From the NCBI GenBank assembly GCA_937929835.1, contig CALFUU010000044.1, positions 1-41,256 on the forward strand: a stretch of 41,256 nucleotides of DNA, in the 5' to 3' direction. Numbering within the stretch: position 1 is the first letter of the stretch; every line of letters begins with the position of its first letter. A model generated the notes under the pieces. It did no database searches and was not told the DNA's origin. It was given only the letters and a program-made list of their open reading frames with translations. Below are positions 26,049 to 34,672 of the stretch, in pieces. The position numbers were made by a program, and so were the translations under genes. Source of the DNA: an uncultured Saprospiraceae bacterium (GTDB lineage: Bacteria; Bacteroidota; Bacteroidia; Chitinophagales; Saprospiraceae).

Positions 26049-28163
26049 ATGAAAAATTACACTCTTTTCTTTGCGCTAATTATCTTACTCGCGTGTGGCT
26101 GTGATCGTAAGAAATCCAACACCTTGCACTCTGGGCAAAACTCAAATCGACTGATAAATGAATCTAGCCCCTATTTATTGCAGCATGCCTACAATCCTGT
26201 GGACTGGTATCCCTGGGGAGAAGAAGCACTAGAAAAGGCGCAGGAAGAAGACAAACTGCTTATCATCTCTGTAGGCTATGCCGCTTGCCATTGGTGCCAC
26301 GTTATGGAGCACGAGTCATTTGAGGATTCTACAGTCGCAGAGATAATGAATACCCACTTTGTTCCGATAAAAGTAGATAGAGAAGAGCGCCCTGATGTAG
26401 ATGATGTCTATATGACAGCAGCCCAGCTTATCAATGGTCGTGGAGGGTGGCCGCTTAATGCTATTGCACTACCCGATGGCAGGCCTCTATATGCAGGCAC
26501 CTATTATCCCAAGGACCAATGGTTAAAGATCTTAGAACAATTTATAAAAATTAAAAAAGACGATCCGAACAAACTCAATGAGTCTGCACAGCAACTAACA
26601 GAAGGTATAGTAGAATCCAATCTTATTGCCGTCAATGCCAATCCGTTCTCTGCTAAGAAAACAGATATGGAGTCCATCGTCAAAAGATGCCTGCCTAAGT
26701 ATGATGCTGAGTATGGTGGTCGTACTGGAGCTCCTAAATTTCCTATGCCCAACAGTTATGAGTTTCTGATGAAGTATCATTGGTTATCGGATGATGAGGC
26801 TGCCTTAACAACCACTTTGATCGCTCTAGACAAGATGGCTATGGGTGGCATCTATGATCATCTCGGAGGTGGTTTTGCTCGTTATTCAACAGATGCTAAG
26901 TGGCTGGTCCCGCACTTCGAAAAGATGTTATACGATAATGGTCAACTTGTAAGCATCTATGCTCAAGCGTATAAGCTCACTAAAAAACCGTTGTATAAGA
27001 ACGTGGTCACGGAGACGATAGAATTTGTAGAAAGAGAACTTATGTCCCAACAAAGCGGTTTCTATTCTTCTCTTGACGCAGATAGCGAAGGAGAGGAAGG
27101 CAAATTCTACGTGTGGACAGAAGAAGAGATCGCGTCTCTAATCACAAATGAAAAACACCGCAACATCTTCAAGGATTATTATGATGTCTCCAAGTCTGGG
27201 AACTGGGAGCACGTCACCATACTGAATCAAGTCCAATCAGTAGAGACACTGGCTAAAAAATATTCCGTGGGCCCAGAAGAGATCGCAAAGATTCTTAAAG
27301 AAGGAAAGAAAGTATTGTTTGATAATAGAGCCAAAAGAGAAAGGCCCGGTACAGATGATAAAATACTAACCAGCTGGAATGCCTTAATGTTGGCCGGTTA
27401 TCTCGATGCCTACGATGCACTAGGTCAGCAATCTTATCTAGACAGAGCCTTGAGTAATGCCAACTTTATACTGACCAATCAAATAAATAAAGATGGCCAA
27501 GTGCTTCGGAATCATAAAAATGGGAAAGCCAGCATCAATGGATTCTTAGACGATTATGCATTGACAATTCACGCTTTCCTGAAGCTATATCAAGCAACCT
27601 TAGAGCACAAATGGATCGAGAAGGCAGAGCTATTAGCTGGTTATTGTGTCGAGCAATTTTATAATAATGAAACAAAGATGTTTGACTATACCTCTAAGTT
27701 AGATCCTCCCCTCGTCGCTAAAAAAGCTGAGTACAATGACAATGTGATACCAGCTTCCAACTCTTCTATGGCAAGAAGTTTATTTACCTTAGGCACACTA
27801 ACTTACAATAAAGACTACCTGGAAAAATCAGAGCAAATGCTCAACAATATGCTACCCCAGTTGCTAGAAGCCGAATACCTGAGTTTTCATAGCAATTGGT
27901 TACAATTACTTTTAGATAAGATATACAGTCCTTATGAGATAGCTATTGTGGGTAAGGATGCCATAAGCAAGCGGGACGAGCTGGCAGCCAATTATCTAGG
28001 CAATGCTTTATTTCTAGGTACAACGAAGGAAGAAAACTTAGCCTTACTTAAAGACAAAACCATAGAAGACGCCACAATGATCTATGTCTGTCAGAACAAG
28101 GTCTGTAAGATACCTGTAGAAGATACAAAAGAAGCTTTAGCGCTTGCCCAGCCTACAAAGTAA
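26049..28163 (+). CDS. DUF255 thioredoxin-like / YyaL (SSP411-type) lipoprotein
   Basis: A 704-residue protein with an N-terminal thioredoxin-fold DUF255 domain and a long alpha/alpha-barrel region like N-acylglucosamine epimerases. The opening [18 protein letters not shown] is a lipoprotein signal. The DUF255 signature follows: [33 protein letters not shown] with the CxxC pair, and [14 protein letters not shown]. Barrel motifs include [17 protein letters not shown] and [16 protein letters not shown]. Human SPATA20 and bacterial YyaL share this architecture; a precise biochemical role is not established. A lipoprotein signal on this family is noteworthy, since many relatives are cytosolic. 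Its 3' end overlaps the pseudo-ABC gene by 11 bases, tail to tail. Confidence 0.92.
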   Translation: MKNYTLFFALIILLACGCDRKKSNTLHSGQNSNRLINESSPYLLQHAYNPVDWYPWGEEALEKAQEEDKLLIISVGYAACHWCHVMEHESFEDSTVAEIMNTHFVPIKVDREERPDVDDVYMTAAQLINGRGGWPLNAIALPDGRPLYAGTYYPKDQWLKILEQFIKIKKDDPNKLNESAQQLTEGIVESNLIAVNANPFSAKKTDMESIVKRCLPKYDAEYGGRTGAPKFPMPNSYEFLMKYHWLSDDEAALTTTLIALDKMAMGGIYDHLGGGFARYSTDAKWLVPHFEKMLYDNGQLVSIYAQAYKLTKKPLYKNVVTETIEFVERELMSQQSGFYSSLDADSEGEEGKFYVWTEEEIASLITNEKHRNIFKDYYDVSKSGNWEHVTILNQVQSVETLAKKYSVGPEEIAKILKEGKKVLFDNRAKRERPGTDDKILTSWNALMLAGYLDAYDALGQQSYLDRALSNANFILTNQINKDGQVLRNHKNGKASINGFLDDYALTIHAFLKLYQATLEHKWIEKAELLAGYCVEQFYNNETKMFDYTSKLDPPLVAKKAEYNDNVIPASNSSMARSLFTLGTLTYNKDYLEKSEQMLNNMLPQLLEAEYLSFHSNWLQLLLDKIYSPYEIAIVGKDAISKRDELAANYLGNALFLGTTKEENLALLKDKTIEDATMIYVCQNKVCKIPVEDTKEALALAQPTK

Positions 28164-28752
28164 CTACTCGACCTGAGTAGTTTTCGGTAAGCGAAGCACT
28201 ACTCACTGCTGCTATATAAGTCAATCCACCATCCATAATGAGATCGTAGATGTAACGCATTTGTTGCTTGAAAATCAATTGGCTAGAAAAAGTAAAGACT
28301 CTAGGTACAACAACGAGACGAGGGTCCTTGGCCAAACAGAGAGACAATTTGGTAAAAAAAATATCTCGGGGATTGAGTGTTGCTACTGTATGAGATTTAT
28401 CAATAACAAAGTGCCTTAGATGCCTATTGAAACTATTAAGCATCTTTGCTTTCTCTGTGAAACCAGCAGAATACAATTCAAAATTCTCCATTACGGTATG
28501 TTCTTTTGATAAGAACAAATCATCATCTACAAAGGCGATCTCTCTTCGCAAATCTCTGAGTTGATTTTTATTTTTAGTACTCAAGTCATAACCCAAGACT
28601 GAGCCAGTTACATTAATGTCTTCTTTACTGACTAGGCCATTCAATACGGAAGTACTGTTTGGATTCGAAAGACAATAGACCATCTCACCTGGAGACACTT
28701 GAAATTGTACAGGGGCATTGTTTACAGAATTGATATCTACTAAAAATTCCAT
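28153..28752 (-). CDS. Degenerate ABC-type ATPase (pseudo-ATPase, FtsE/LolD-like scaffold)
   Basis: A 199-residue protein that keeps the ABC ATPase framework but none of the nucleotide motifs. Framework matches to FtsE/LolD-like proteins are SPGEMVYCL before the Walker A site, [42 protein letters not shown] and the final strand. At the Walker A site [12 protein letters not shown] replaces the GxxGxGKS loop. The Q-loop Gln is replaced by Asp in FVDDDLFL. The LSGGQ signature is replaced by LNPRD. Walker B has Pro-Arg where Asp-Glu should be (VVVPRVF), and the switch His is Ser (AAVSSAS). ATP hydrolysis is very unlikely. ATG 28752 sits one base after the preceding stop, so translation is coupled. 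An upstream in-frame start at 28800 would lie inside that gene and is rejected. No permease is nearby. Confidence 0.78.
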   Translation of the reverse strand: MEFLVDINSVNNAPVQFQVSPGEMVYCLSNPNSTSVLNGLVSKEDINVTGSVLGYDLSTKNKNQLRDLRREIAFVDDDLFLSKEHTVMENFELYSAGFTEKAKMLNSFNRHLRHFVIDKSHTVATLNPRDIFFTKLSLCLAKDPRLVVVPRVFTFSSQLIFKQQMRYIYDLIMDGGLTYIAAVSSASLTENYSGRVVTL

Positions 28753-28753
28753 A

Positions 28754-28978
28754 CTATTCTGCATCAAGAGTTGTGAAAGACAACACTTTACAAGGGACAC
28801 CCCAGTTATGTGTAGTCATAATATCAAGGACCTCTACGGTACATACAACCGTCTCACCTTTTTGTTGAAGCTGCTCTGGTAGATCGATCGGTAGATAGTT
28901 TTCACTATTTGTCTGTATACCCCAAAAACCGCCTTCCAGCTCAATATAATCTACAGTACCGTTTATTTTGACTACCAT
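28754..28978 (-). CDS. Small OB/SH3-like conserved protein
   Basis: A 74-residue protein with no signal peptide or membrane segment. Its pattern (GTVDYIELEGGFWGIQT, YLPIDLPEQLQQKGETV, TTHNWGVPCKVLSF) matches a small beta-barrel domain seen in short bacterial proteins and lipoproteins, in which a GGFxGI turn and an LPxxL segment are conserved; I judge this from memory of the pattern. Function unknown. It lies between the S24 regulator (6 bases upstream) and the pseudo-ABC gene (1 base downstream), and so belongs to that operon. The small-barrel fold could bind a partner or ligand. Confidence 0.7.
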   Translation of the reverse strand: MVVKINGTVDYIELEGGFWGIQTNSENYLPIDLPEQLQQKGETVVCTVEVLDIMTTHNWGVPCKVLSFTTLDAE

Positions 28979-28984
28979 AACCAG

Positions 28985-29851
28985 CTATCTTGCGGAATAG
29001 ACTTCCTTTCTACTTTGTCTCAGAAGTTTTTCTATGGTTGAGTTTAGGCTCTGTATCATTTCGCCTTGGCCAGCGATGGTATTTCGGAGACTATCCATTT
29101 CTTGATTTAACCCATTGCGCAAGTTGCTAGGTGAGCCCAAGAATGGAGATAATTTATAGGTTACCCGCCATATTTCTTTGACTTGCGTTAAGTCCAGAAT
29201 TATCCTTTCGTAGAAACTATTATCTGAACTAAGGACGAGTGTACCGTCACTTGTTATTCTATTCTCTATGCGCTTGACCACTATGCCAGAAGTCGTTGCA
29301 ATAACGTAGACATAATTGCTTTTGATATTGTTCCATGCATCAGGTTCTACAAACTCACAGATAACTTGCTCGCCGTTAAAAAGGACTGGCTCCATACTGT
29401 CACCTGCGACATCAAAGCATCGATGAGTTCCATACTGAAAGCGGGCATCGGGCAAACTAAAACTAGGCAGTTCTCCAAGATACTCCTGATCGTGCATTTG
29501 GTCGATGTATCCTGCTTGTGCTGCATAGGGCACGTGCACTATAAGCTCCTTGCCAGACCCTTCCGTTACTACAGCCAGTATGGGTGTCCCACCAACTTCT
29601 TCGATTGGGCTTATCTCAGACTTTAATATGGGTCCTTCACCAAAAAATAAAAACTCTGGATTGAGATCATAGGACTGAATGGTCTTGTTCAGTATATCTA
29701 AATTGACATCTCTCTTACCTGTAGAAATATCACTAATACATTGTGGATGTACTTCTATGGTCTTAGAAAACTGTCTTACTGAAGGAAAATAGCCATTAGT
29801 CTTGAGATGATCCAAGGTTGCCTTGAATCTCTCATTTAGTTGGTTCTGCAT
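28985..29851 (-). CDS. S24/LexA-like helix-turn-helix repressor
   Basis: A 288-residue regulator. The N-terminus (about 10-60) is an XRE/CI-type helix-turn-helix (FPSVRQFSKTIEVHPQ, DISTGKRDVN). The C-terminal half is a peptidase S24 domain with the catalytic pair Ser152 in GDSMEP and Lys193 in IVVKRIENRI. An Ala113-Gly114 bond in VPYAAQAGY lies 38 residues before the Ser, near the LexA spacing, so RecA-type autocleavage is possible. Residues about 248-284 look like a coiled coil. The ATG at 29851 lies 8 bases from a perfect 13-bp palindrome that adjoins a TATATTTG box, which suggests autoregulation. It leads a three-gene operon with the small-domain protein and the pseudo-ABC protein. Confidence 0.9.
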   Translation of the reverse strand: MQNQLNERFKATLDHLKTNGYFPSVRQFSKTIEVHPQCISDISTGKRDVNLDILNKTIQSYDLNPEFLFFGEGPILKSEISPIEEVGGTPILAVVTEGSGKELIVHVPYAAQAGYIDQMHDQEYLGELPSFSLPDARFQYGTHRCFDVAGDSMEPVLFNGEQVICEFVEPDAWNNIKSNYVYVIATTSGIVVKRIENRITSDGTLVLSSDNSFYERIILDLTQVKEIWRVTYKLSPFLGSPSNLRNGLNQEMDSLRNTIAGQGEMIQSLNSTIEKLLRQSRKEVYSAR

Positions 29852-29858
29852 AGGTCTA

Positions 29859-29879
29859 TTCTGTTACAGAACAAATATA
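29859..29879 (-). promoter_or_regulatory. Promoter and palindromic operator of the S24 operon
   Basis: On the minus strand, an exact -7 box TATATTTG (29879-29872) is followed immediately by the perfect palindrome TTCTGTAACAGAA (29871-29859; 6+1+6), which covers the expected transcription start. ATG follows 8 bases later. No TTG is visible at -33. The shape, a palindrome over the start site in front of a CI/LexA-like gene, is typical of an autorepression operator. The core TGTAACA recurs at 29944-29950 without the outer arms. Confidence 0.6.
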
Positions 29880-30031
29880 AAAAATATTATATATATAAAA
29901 ACTATAATATGTAATTAACAATTAAGCAGCCTAAACTTTATGCTGTAACACATTCGCTATCAGGTACTTAACAGCTATACACAACTTACCAACAAAATGA
30001 ATGTTTATATTAAGATTAATCCTATGTGACT

Positions 30032-30370
30032 TTATTCTACCTCAGGGATAATCTTCGTGTACTTGCCGAAATGGTCTACAAAACTCTTCATTTGACTAGC
30101 TAACTCGTCATTTTTGGTGGCTTTATGGTACGTTTCCGTCAGAGCCCTGAGCGTATGGAACATCAATCTATCCATCTCTCCGACTTGCATATCCATTGTC
30201 CATAGATCGATCTTAAATGTTTCCATCGTTTCTTTATCGAATAAGGATAGCAGCATGGCTTTGGTCTGCCTCGTCTCTTCACCTTCTTGGGCCTCAGCTG
30301 TCCACTTCATCTCCACGGGCTGATTTTTATCATTAAGTGTAACAGTAATTTTAATATCAGATTCTCTCAT
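30032..30370 (-). CDS. gldC: Gliding motility protein GldC
   Basis: A 112-residue protein of the GldC family, found in Bacteroidota and associated with gliding and T9SS, though considered accessory rather than core. Recognisable segments are IKITVTLNDKNQPVEMKWTA, KAMLLSLFDKE, IDLWTMDMQVGEMDRL and FHTLRALTETYHKAT. No signal peptide is visible, so it is probably cytosolic. The usual partner gldB is not adjacent. It lies 11 bases after the TraB gene on the same strand, so the two are likely cotranscribed. Confidence 0.9.
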   Translation of the reverse strand: MRESDIKITVTLNDKNQPVEMKWTAEAQEGEETRQTKAMLLSLFDKETMETFKIDLWTMDMQVGEMDRLMFHTLRALTETYHKATKNDELASQMKSFVDHFGKYTKIIPEVE

Positions 30371-30381
30371 AGCTTTTTTGA

Positions 30382-31164
30382 TTAATGAATTGGTTTTATG
30401 GTGTAGCCTCTTTGTTTTAATAGATTGAGTATTCCCTTCTGCCCAGCCAAATGCGCAGCACCTAATGCATAAAACGTGGCTGTCGTGTTGTGACTTTCTA
30501 TCTTATCAACCATATTGATATTGCGATCAAACAAAAGTAAGTTTCTAAAGGCACCCAAGCTCTTGCTAGACTTTTTAAATAGTAATTGGATGTCCTCCTC
30601 CGCATATCCTTGTATCAAACTCTTTATGGACTTCTTAAACTTGGACACCTTCGCTACGGTATCTTTCAGCATCTTGAGCTGCATATCGAGGTCTAAGGCA
30701 TTAAGGACTTTTATCTGATCCTCTGGCTCCTCTAGTCCTGAGCAATCCATGTTGAGTCTGTTAGCTTGTTCCCATAGATAAGCATCTAAGGGAAGGGAAT
30801 TATCTTCGTTGAGAAGACTCTCCGTTAGTTTATTAATAACAAATATTGGCCACAGCCTATCAACAGTACTTAAGTCAAAATCGAAGGCTTTCTTAAGCAT
30901 TAGGGAAGCTTTATGAAATTTCTTTTCCCCAAAGAAGTCCGATATCCTCCCCCCATTGGGGATACAGTAATCACTTGGCTGAATCAGGATCTGTGCCTTG
31001 GATAAGTCTATCTCTGTCATAAAACCCCGACAAGCATACAAAGCAGTGATGGCTTTATCAATATGGGCAAAAGCCACATCATCCTTGACATGCATCGTAC
31101 CGAAGAGATAAGAATGAGGAAGGTCGCCTTTCCTTATCCTCCACAGCAATGACTTGGTGATCAT
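30382..31164 (-). CDS. TraB/GumN family protein
   Basis: A 260-residue protein of the TraB/PrgY/GumN superfamily, proposed to be metal-dependent peptidases related to the Tiki fold. The two conserved GxxH boxes are present: SYLFGTMHV near residue 20 and LGAAHLAGQKG near 235, with the Glu of GFMTEIDLS. No signal peptide is clear. I chose ATG 31164 instead of the upstream in-frame TTG at 31200, because that codon lies inside the hairpin terminator of the Lrp gene. Cotranscribed with gldC. Confidence 0.85.
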   Translation of the reverse strand: MITKSLLWRIRKGDLPHSYLFGTMHVKDDVAFAHIDKAITALYACRGFMTEIDLSKAQILIQPSDYCIPNGGRISDFFGEKKFHKASLMLKKAFDFDLSTVDRLWPIFVINKLTESLLNEDNSLPLDAYLWEQANRLNMDCSGLEEPEDQIKVLNALDLDMQLKMLKDTVAKVSKFKKSIKSLIQGYAEEDIQLLFKKSSKSLGAFRNLLLFDRNINMVDKIESHNTTATFYALGAAHLAGQKGILNLLKQRGYTIKPIH

Positions 31165-31181
31165 AAGTTTATTGTAAATAG

Positions 31182-31214
31182 AAAATGGCTGCTTCTCCAA
31201 TCGAAGAAACAGCC
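31182..31214 (-). terminator. Terminator after the Lrp gene
   Basis: Stem GGCTG-x-TTCT (31187-31196) with AGAA-x-CAGCC (31205-31214), nine pairs with one symmetric mismatch and an 8-base loop. On the minus strand it is followed by four Ts (31185-31182). It ends the lrp transcript 27 bases after the stop codon and lies directly before the TraB start. Confidence 0.75.
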
Positions 31215-31240
31215 ACTTACTTGGAGGTAAAAATTCATCT

Positions 31241-31717
31241 TTATTCGTAATCGAAAGGGAGCATTTTAGACTTCTTAACCTTTGACAGTGTCATAAAAGT
31301 CTTTAATCGCTCTACCTCATCGATCTGCGATAATTTCTTAAACAGTAACTGCTCATAACTCGGAATATCCTTTGTAATAATCTTGAGTAGAAAATCGCCG
31401 TCACCTGTTATGATGTAAGCTTCTGTTACCTCATCTATTTTATTTATCTTTTCTATGAAATTTTCTAGGGCATTTTCTTTGTTCCAAGCCAAGGTTACCA
31501 AAACGAAGGTGCTTACATTTAGTCCTATCTTCTCAGCACTCACCTTAGCATGATAACTCTCTATCACATTGATAGATTCTAGCTTTTTCACCCTTTCGAG
31601 TGTTGGTGCAGGAGACAAGCCTATTTTCTTGGATAAATCAAGGTTTGTAATCTTACTATTCTTCTGTAGTATCTGTAGTATCTTAAGATCTATCTTATCT
31701 AATTTCTCAGCAGCCAT
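31241..31717 (-). CDS. Lrp/AsnC family transcription regulator
   Basis: A 158-residue regulator: an N-terminal winged helix (about 5-60; KIDLKILQILQKNSKITN, LSKKIGLSPAPTLERVKKLE) and a C-terminal RAM ligand-binding domain (about 70-145; VTEAYIITGDGDFLLKI). The family binds amino acids and forms octamers. It is transcribed in the same direction as gdhA just upstream, from which it is separated by a terminator, so the pair may be functionally related to amino acid metabolism without being one operon. No exact -7 box is visible before it. Confidence 0.94.
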   Translation of the reverse strand: MAAEKLDKIDLKILQILQKNSKITNLDLSKKIGLSPAPTLERVKKLESINVIESYHAKVSAEKIGLNVSTFVLVTLAWNKENALENFIEKINKIDEVTEAYIITGDGDFLLKIITKDIPSYEQLLFKKLSQIDEVERLKTFMTLSKVKKSKMLPFDYE

Positions 31718-31826
31718 TTTTCAACTTTATACCTTTAAAAAAGTAGCAATTTAGAATAATATTTCATTTAGGGCTAGTTATTATGGTGTTAATTTTTTAA
31801 ATGTTAAATAAAACCCATTTTTGTTC

Positions 31827-31864
31827 TAAAAACAAGAATAGCCTTGGTTGACACCAAGGCTATT
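31827..31864 (-). terminator. Terminator of the ccm-gdhA operon
   Basis: Perfect 11-bp inverted repeat AATAGCCTTGG (31837-31847) with its complement (31854-31864) and a 6-base loop, followed on the minus strand by a T-rich run (31832-31827). It lies 76 bases beyond the gdhA stop. Confidence 0.85.
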
Positions 31865-31939
31865 AAACCAACTATGAAAAAACTCTTTACTGTCATAAAA
31901 ACGAACTTGGAGTTCAATATAGTATGTAGAGCACTTCTA

Positions 31940-33358
31940 TTAAGGAAAGACTCCCATAGTTAGATAATCATTAGCTATCTTATCGATAGCAGTTATGAAG
32001 GCTGCAGTTCTTAAGTCCTCAACCTTTTTCTTTCTTTTGTACACATCTCTTATGCTGCCATAAGCGGTAATCATCGTCTCTTCAAGGCCAGATCGTACGA
32101 GATCTACCTCGTCCGCTCCTCTAGTTATAAAGCTCTTACGCTTATCAGATATAGTCTTCCCTGTCAGATCCTCTACTAAGTTGACAATATTGGTATACGC
32201 ATTTTGGTCAAATCTCTTTTCTATTCTTCCATAGCGTACATGAGATAGATTCTTCAACCATTCGAAGTAAGATACCGTCACACCACCTGCATTCAAGAAC
32301 ATATCAGGAGCGATAATAACACCCTTCTTGAGTAAGATCTTTTCTGCATCAGCCGTCACTGGACCGTTAGCTGCTTCAGCTATGATCTTAGCCTTGACCT
32401 TCTTAGCATTGCTCTTATTAATCTGGCTCTCTAGTGCTGCTGGCACAAGGATGTCACACTCCACACTTACCCAATCTCCTCTTTCCTTGAGACGCTTAGT
32501 GCCAGGAAAACCGATAATACTACCCTTCTGCTTTCTGTACTTCAACAGCTTTTTAATATCAATTCCTTTTTCACTGTAGATAGATCCCTCTATTTCAGAA
32601 ACACATATGACTTTGACATCGCCTTCTTCTATAGATATAGATCCTGTATAGGACCCTACATTCCCAAGACCTTGAATGACCATAGTCTTACCTGCAATAC
32701 CTGGGCTTATACCCCACTCCTTACAATCTGCTTCATTGCTCAGCATCTCGCGAAGTCCATAGAAAACACCTCTTCCTGTTGCTTCTGTTCTACCTCGGAT
32801 TCCGTTTTGATTAACTGGCTTACCCGTTACACAGGCAGCAGAATCTAACTCACCATTATTCAATTGTTGATAAGTGTCCAGTATCCAAGCCATTTCACGA
32901 GAGCCTGTCCCATAGTCTGGAGCTGGTACATCTATACCAGGACCGATAAAGTTCTTTCTGACCAACTCCACAGCGTATCTCCTTGTGATCTTCTCCAGTT
33001 GCTCGGCAGTATATTCTCTAGTGCTCACTTTGACACCTCCCTTAGCACCACCAAAAGGAACATCCACTAAGGCACACTTGTACGTCATTAGTGTCGCTAG
33101 GGCCATCACCTCTTCTTGGTTTACGAGATGGCTAAATCTGATACCCCCCTTAGTCGGCAATCTATGCTGACTGTGCTGAACACGATAGGCTTCGATGACT
33201 TCATAATTCTTCCCAATCTTAACTGGGAAATTCATCTGATAGATAGCGTTGCACGCCTTAATCTGTGCCAAGAGTCCTTTAGGATGGCTCGTTAGCTGTG
33301 CAGCTTTGTCAAAATTGCGCTCGACACTTTTGTAGAAGCTAGCTTGCTTGTCACTCAT
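31940..33358 (-). CDS. Glu/Leu/Phe/Val dehydrogenase, probably glutamate dehydrogenase
   Basis: A 472-residue oligomeric cytosolic dehydrogenase that converts glutamate to 2-oxoglutarate and ammonia, or related amino acids, with NAD(P). The substrate domain has KGGIRFS (Lys70), MTYKCALVDVPFGGAKGG (Lys94 and catalytic Lys106). The Rossmann motif is QGLGNVGS, and the C-terminal AEAANGPVTADAE and NAGGVTVSYFEW match the family. Specificity for Glu versus Leu or Phe cannot be settled from motifs alone; overall form favours Glu. Its ATG overlaps the ccmD stop as ATGA, placing a central-metabolism enzyme at the end of the cytochrome c maturation operon. Confidence 0.93.
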   Translation of the reverse strand: MSDKQASFYKSVERNFDKAAQLTSHPKGLLAQIKACNAIYQMNFPVKIGKNYEVIEAYRVQHSQHRLPTKGGIRFSHLVNQEEVMALATLMTYKCALVDVPFGGAKGGVKVSTREYTAEQLEKITRRYAVELVRKNFIGPGIDVPAPDYGTGSREMAWILDTYQQLNNGELDSAACVTGKPVNQNGIRGRTEATGRGVFYGLREMLSNEADCKEWGISPGIAGKTMVIQGLGNVGSYTGSISIEEGDVKVICVSEIEGSIYSEKGIDIKKLLKYRKQKGSIIGFPGTKRLKERGDWVSVECDILVPAALESQINKSNAKKVKAKIIAEAANGPVTADAEKILLKKGVIIAPDMFLNAGGVTVSYFEWLKNLSHVRYGRIEKRFDQNAYTNIVNLVEDLTGKTISDKRKSFITRGADEVDLVRSGLEETMITAYGSIRDVYKRKKKVEDLRTAAFITAIDKIANDYLTMGVFP

Positions 33359-33564
33359 TTTTTAATTTGTTTTTCTAATCTTTTAATCTTGCCTTCAAGC
33401 CTTACGAGGAAGACAATGAAAACAACAAACAATATCACCATTACACCTAACACAGCATAGATCTTACCGGTAGATCTAAAGAAATCATCCATCTGTGACT
33501 GTGCCAGTAAAGGGCAGGTGGTTAGCAGTAAAAAACTAATTGTTGCTAGTAAATGTGCTTTCAT
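33355..33564 (-). CDS. ccmD: CcmD family protein
   Basis: A 69-residue small membrane protein: an N-terminal signal-like segment (MKAHLLATISFLLLTTCPLLAQ), a second hydrophobic helix (about 36-54, VLGVMVILFVVFIVFLV) and a basic tail (KRLEKQIKK). This is the Bacteroidota CcmD type, a subunit of the CcmABC haem-handling complex. Identification rests on the size, the helix-plus-basic-tail design and the position after ccmB and ccmC. It overlaps gdhA by four bases. Confidence 0.85.
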   Translation of the reverse strand: MKAHLLATISFLLLTTCPLLAQSQMDDFFRSTGKIYAVLGVMVILFVVFIVFLVRLEGKIKRLEKQIKK

Positions 33565-33627
33565 ATAATGTGGATAAAACTCGCTATTTTTTTTCTCTTA
33601 CGATATGTTTGAACAAATAAAATATTG

Positions 33628-34668
33628 CTAATCGTTATGATTGTACAATAAGTCTAAATACCTCCTATAAAGTTGTGCCATCCAAAATCCAAGGAGGGTG
33701 TAGGCTATTATCGCAGGATAGAATACCGCTCTCAGGGTACTGTCCAAGTCTTCTCCTGCAAAAGCTGGATTGCCGCCGTTGCCAGGATGAAGACTATCAG
33801 AAAATCTAGGGATCACCATCACCAAAATCATAAGTGAGGTAAAGGCAAAGAGGTTATAGACTGAGGAGGTTCTTGCTCGACTATCTATATCAGATATAGA
33901 ATTTCTCAATAACCAGTAAGCAAAATATATGAGCATCGCTATCGCACTCATATTAAGCTTGATGTCATTAGTCCAAAAGGTACCCCAAGTAAACTTAGCC
34001 CACATAGAACCAGTCAACAAGCCCGCTATCCCAAAGAACAACCCCACTGAGGTGAGACTGGCTGATGTCCTATCTGCTGCCAAATCTCCTTTCCTCAGAT
34101 ATTGTATGCTGTGATAACATGAGACCAAAAGCAGAAGAAACATAGCCATCCAAATAGCTACATGAAAAAATGTATTTCTTATCGTCTCATGTAAGATCTG
34201 TCTAAACGGCAATTTGAAATCATCAACTTGTGTCAACCGCGTCAGTGGATAGGTATCCATAAATACCCCAAAGCGATTCTTTACCTCAGAAGCTTTGAGC
34301 CTTAGATTAGGTGCTATACTGTAGCCATCAGACGGTGTGTCGACAATCAAGGTTGCATCAGCAAATGCGGGATCCTCACGGACAAAATCAGTGGTAAACT
34401 TAAAAGACGCCTCTAAATTGGTCTCATTGATCACATTGACTCTATGTGCTGGAACCATACGATCATTGAGCAGCTTGACCCATACCTTAGTTTCTCCAGC
34501 TTCGAAGTGTGTATTGTAGCCCTGAATCTTTATCGTCTCATCCTCATACGCTGTTATACGCGTAGGACTGTAAGTGTATATACCTGGCTTGAGAGGTATG
34601 AGAGTGCCCGCTAATATGACGTATAACATCATCGGAATGGCTAATAATTTCCACCAAGCTAGTTTCAT
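33628..34668 (-). CDS. ccmC: CcmC/CcsA-like haem-handling permease with extracytoplasmic insertion
   Basis: A 346-residue membrane protein of cytochrome c maturation that holds haem with a tryptophan-rich loop. The segments FFHVAIWM (His ligand) and MWAKFTWGTFW with the following ND (about residue 226; WxxW-type loop) mark the family, with about six membrane helices. Between the first helix and the core, about residues 30-140, there is an extra domain of roughly 105 residues (from YSPTRITAYEDE to NLRLKASEV), beta-rich and Ig/IPT-like in look, which typical CcmC proteins of about 220-250 residues lack. I chose ATG 34668, four bases after the ccmB stop, rather than ATG 34716 inside ccmB. Confidence 0.88.
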   Translation of the reverse strand: MKLAWWKLLAIPMMLYVILAGTLIPLKPGIYTYSPTRITAYEDETIKIQGYNTHFEAGETKVWVKLLNDRMVPAHRVNVINETNLEASFKFTTDFVREDPAFADATLIVDTPSDGYSIAPNLRLKASEVKNRFGVFMDTYPLTRLTQVDDFKLPFRQILHETIRNTFFHVAIWMAMFLLLLVSCYHSIQYLRKGDLAADRTSASLTSVGLFFGIAGLLTGSMWAKFTWGTFWTNDIKLNMSAIAMLIYFAYWLLRNSISDIDSRARTSSVYNLFAFTSLMILVMVIPRFSDSLHPGNGGNPAFAGEDLDSTLRAVFYPAIIAYTLLGFWMAQLYRRYLDLLYNHND

Positions 34669-34672
34669 AAAA

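Noticed and set aside
28755-28800. Upstream start of the pseudo-ABC protein at 28800
   Set aside because: It would overlap the 74-residue gene by 47 bases; the ATG at 28752 one base after that gene's stop fits coupling and the usual first strand of the fold.
31164-31200. Longer N-terminus of the TraB protein from the in-frame TTG at 31200
   Set aside because: The codon lies within the stem of the Lrp terminator, it is TTG, and the ATG at 31164 gives a normal family N-terminus.
31875-31964. 29-residue plus-strand ORF starting MKKLFTVIKTNLEF opposite the gdhA 3' end
   Set aside because: It starts just past the gdhA terminator hairpin, overlaps the gdhA stop on the other strand, has no promoter box, and its Lys-rich opening is what AT-rich DNA gives by chance.
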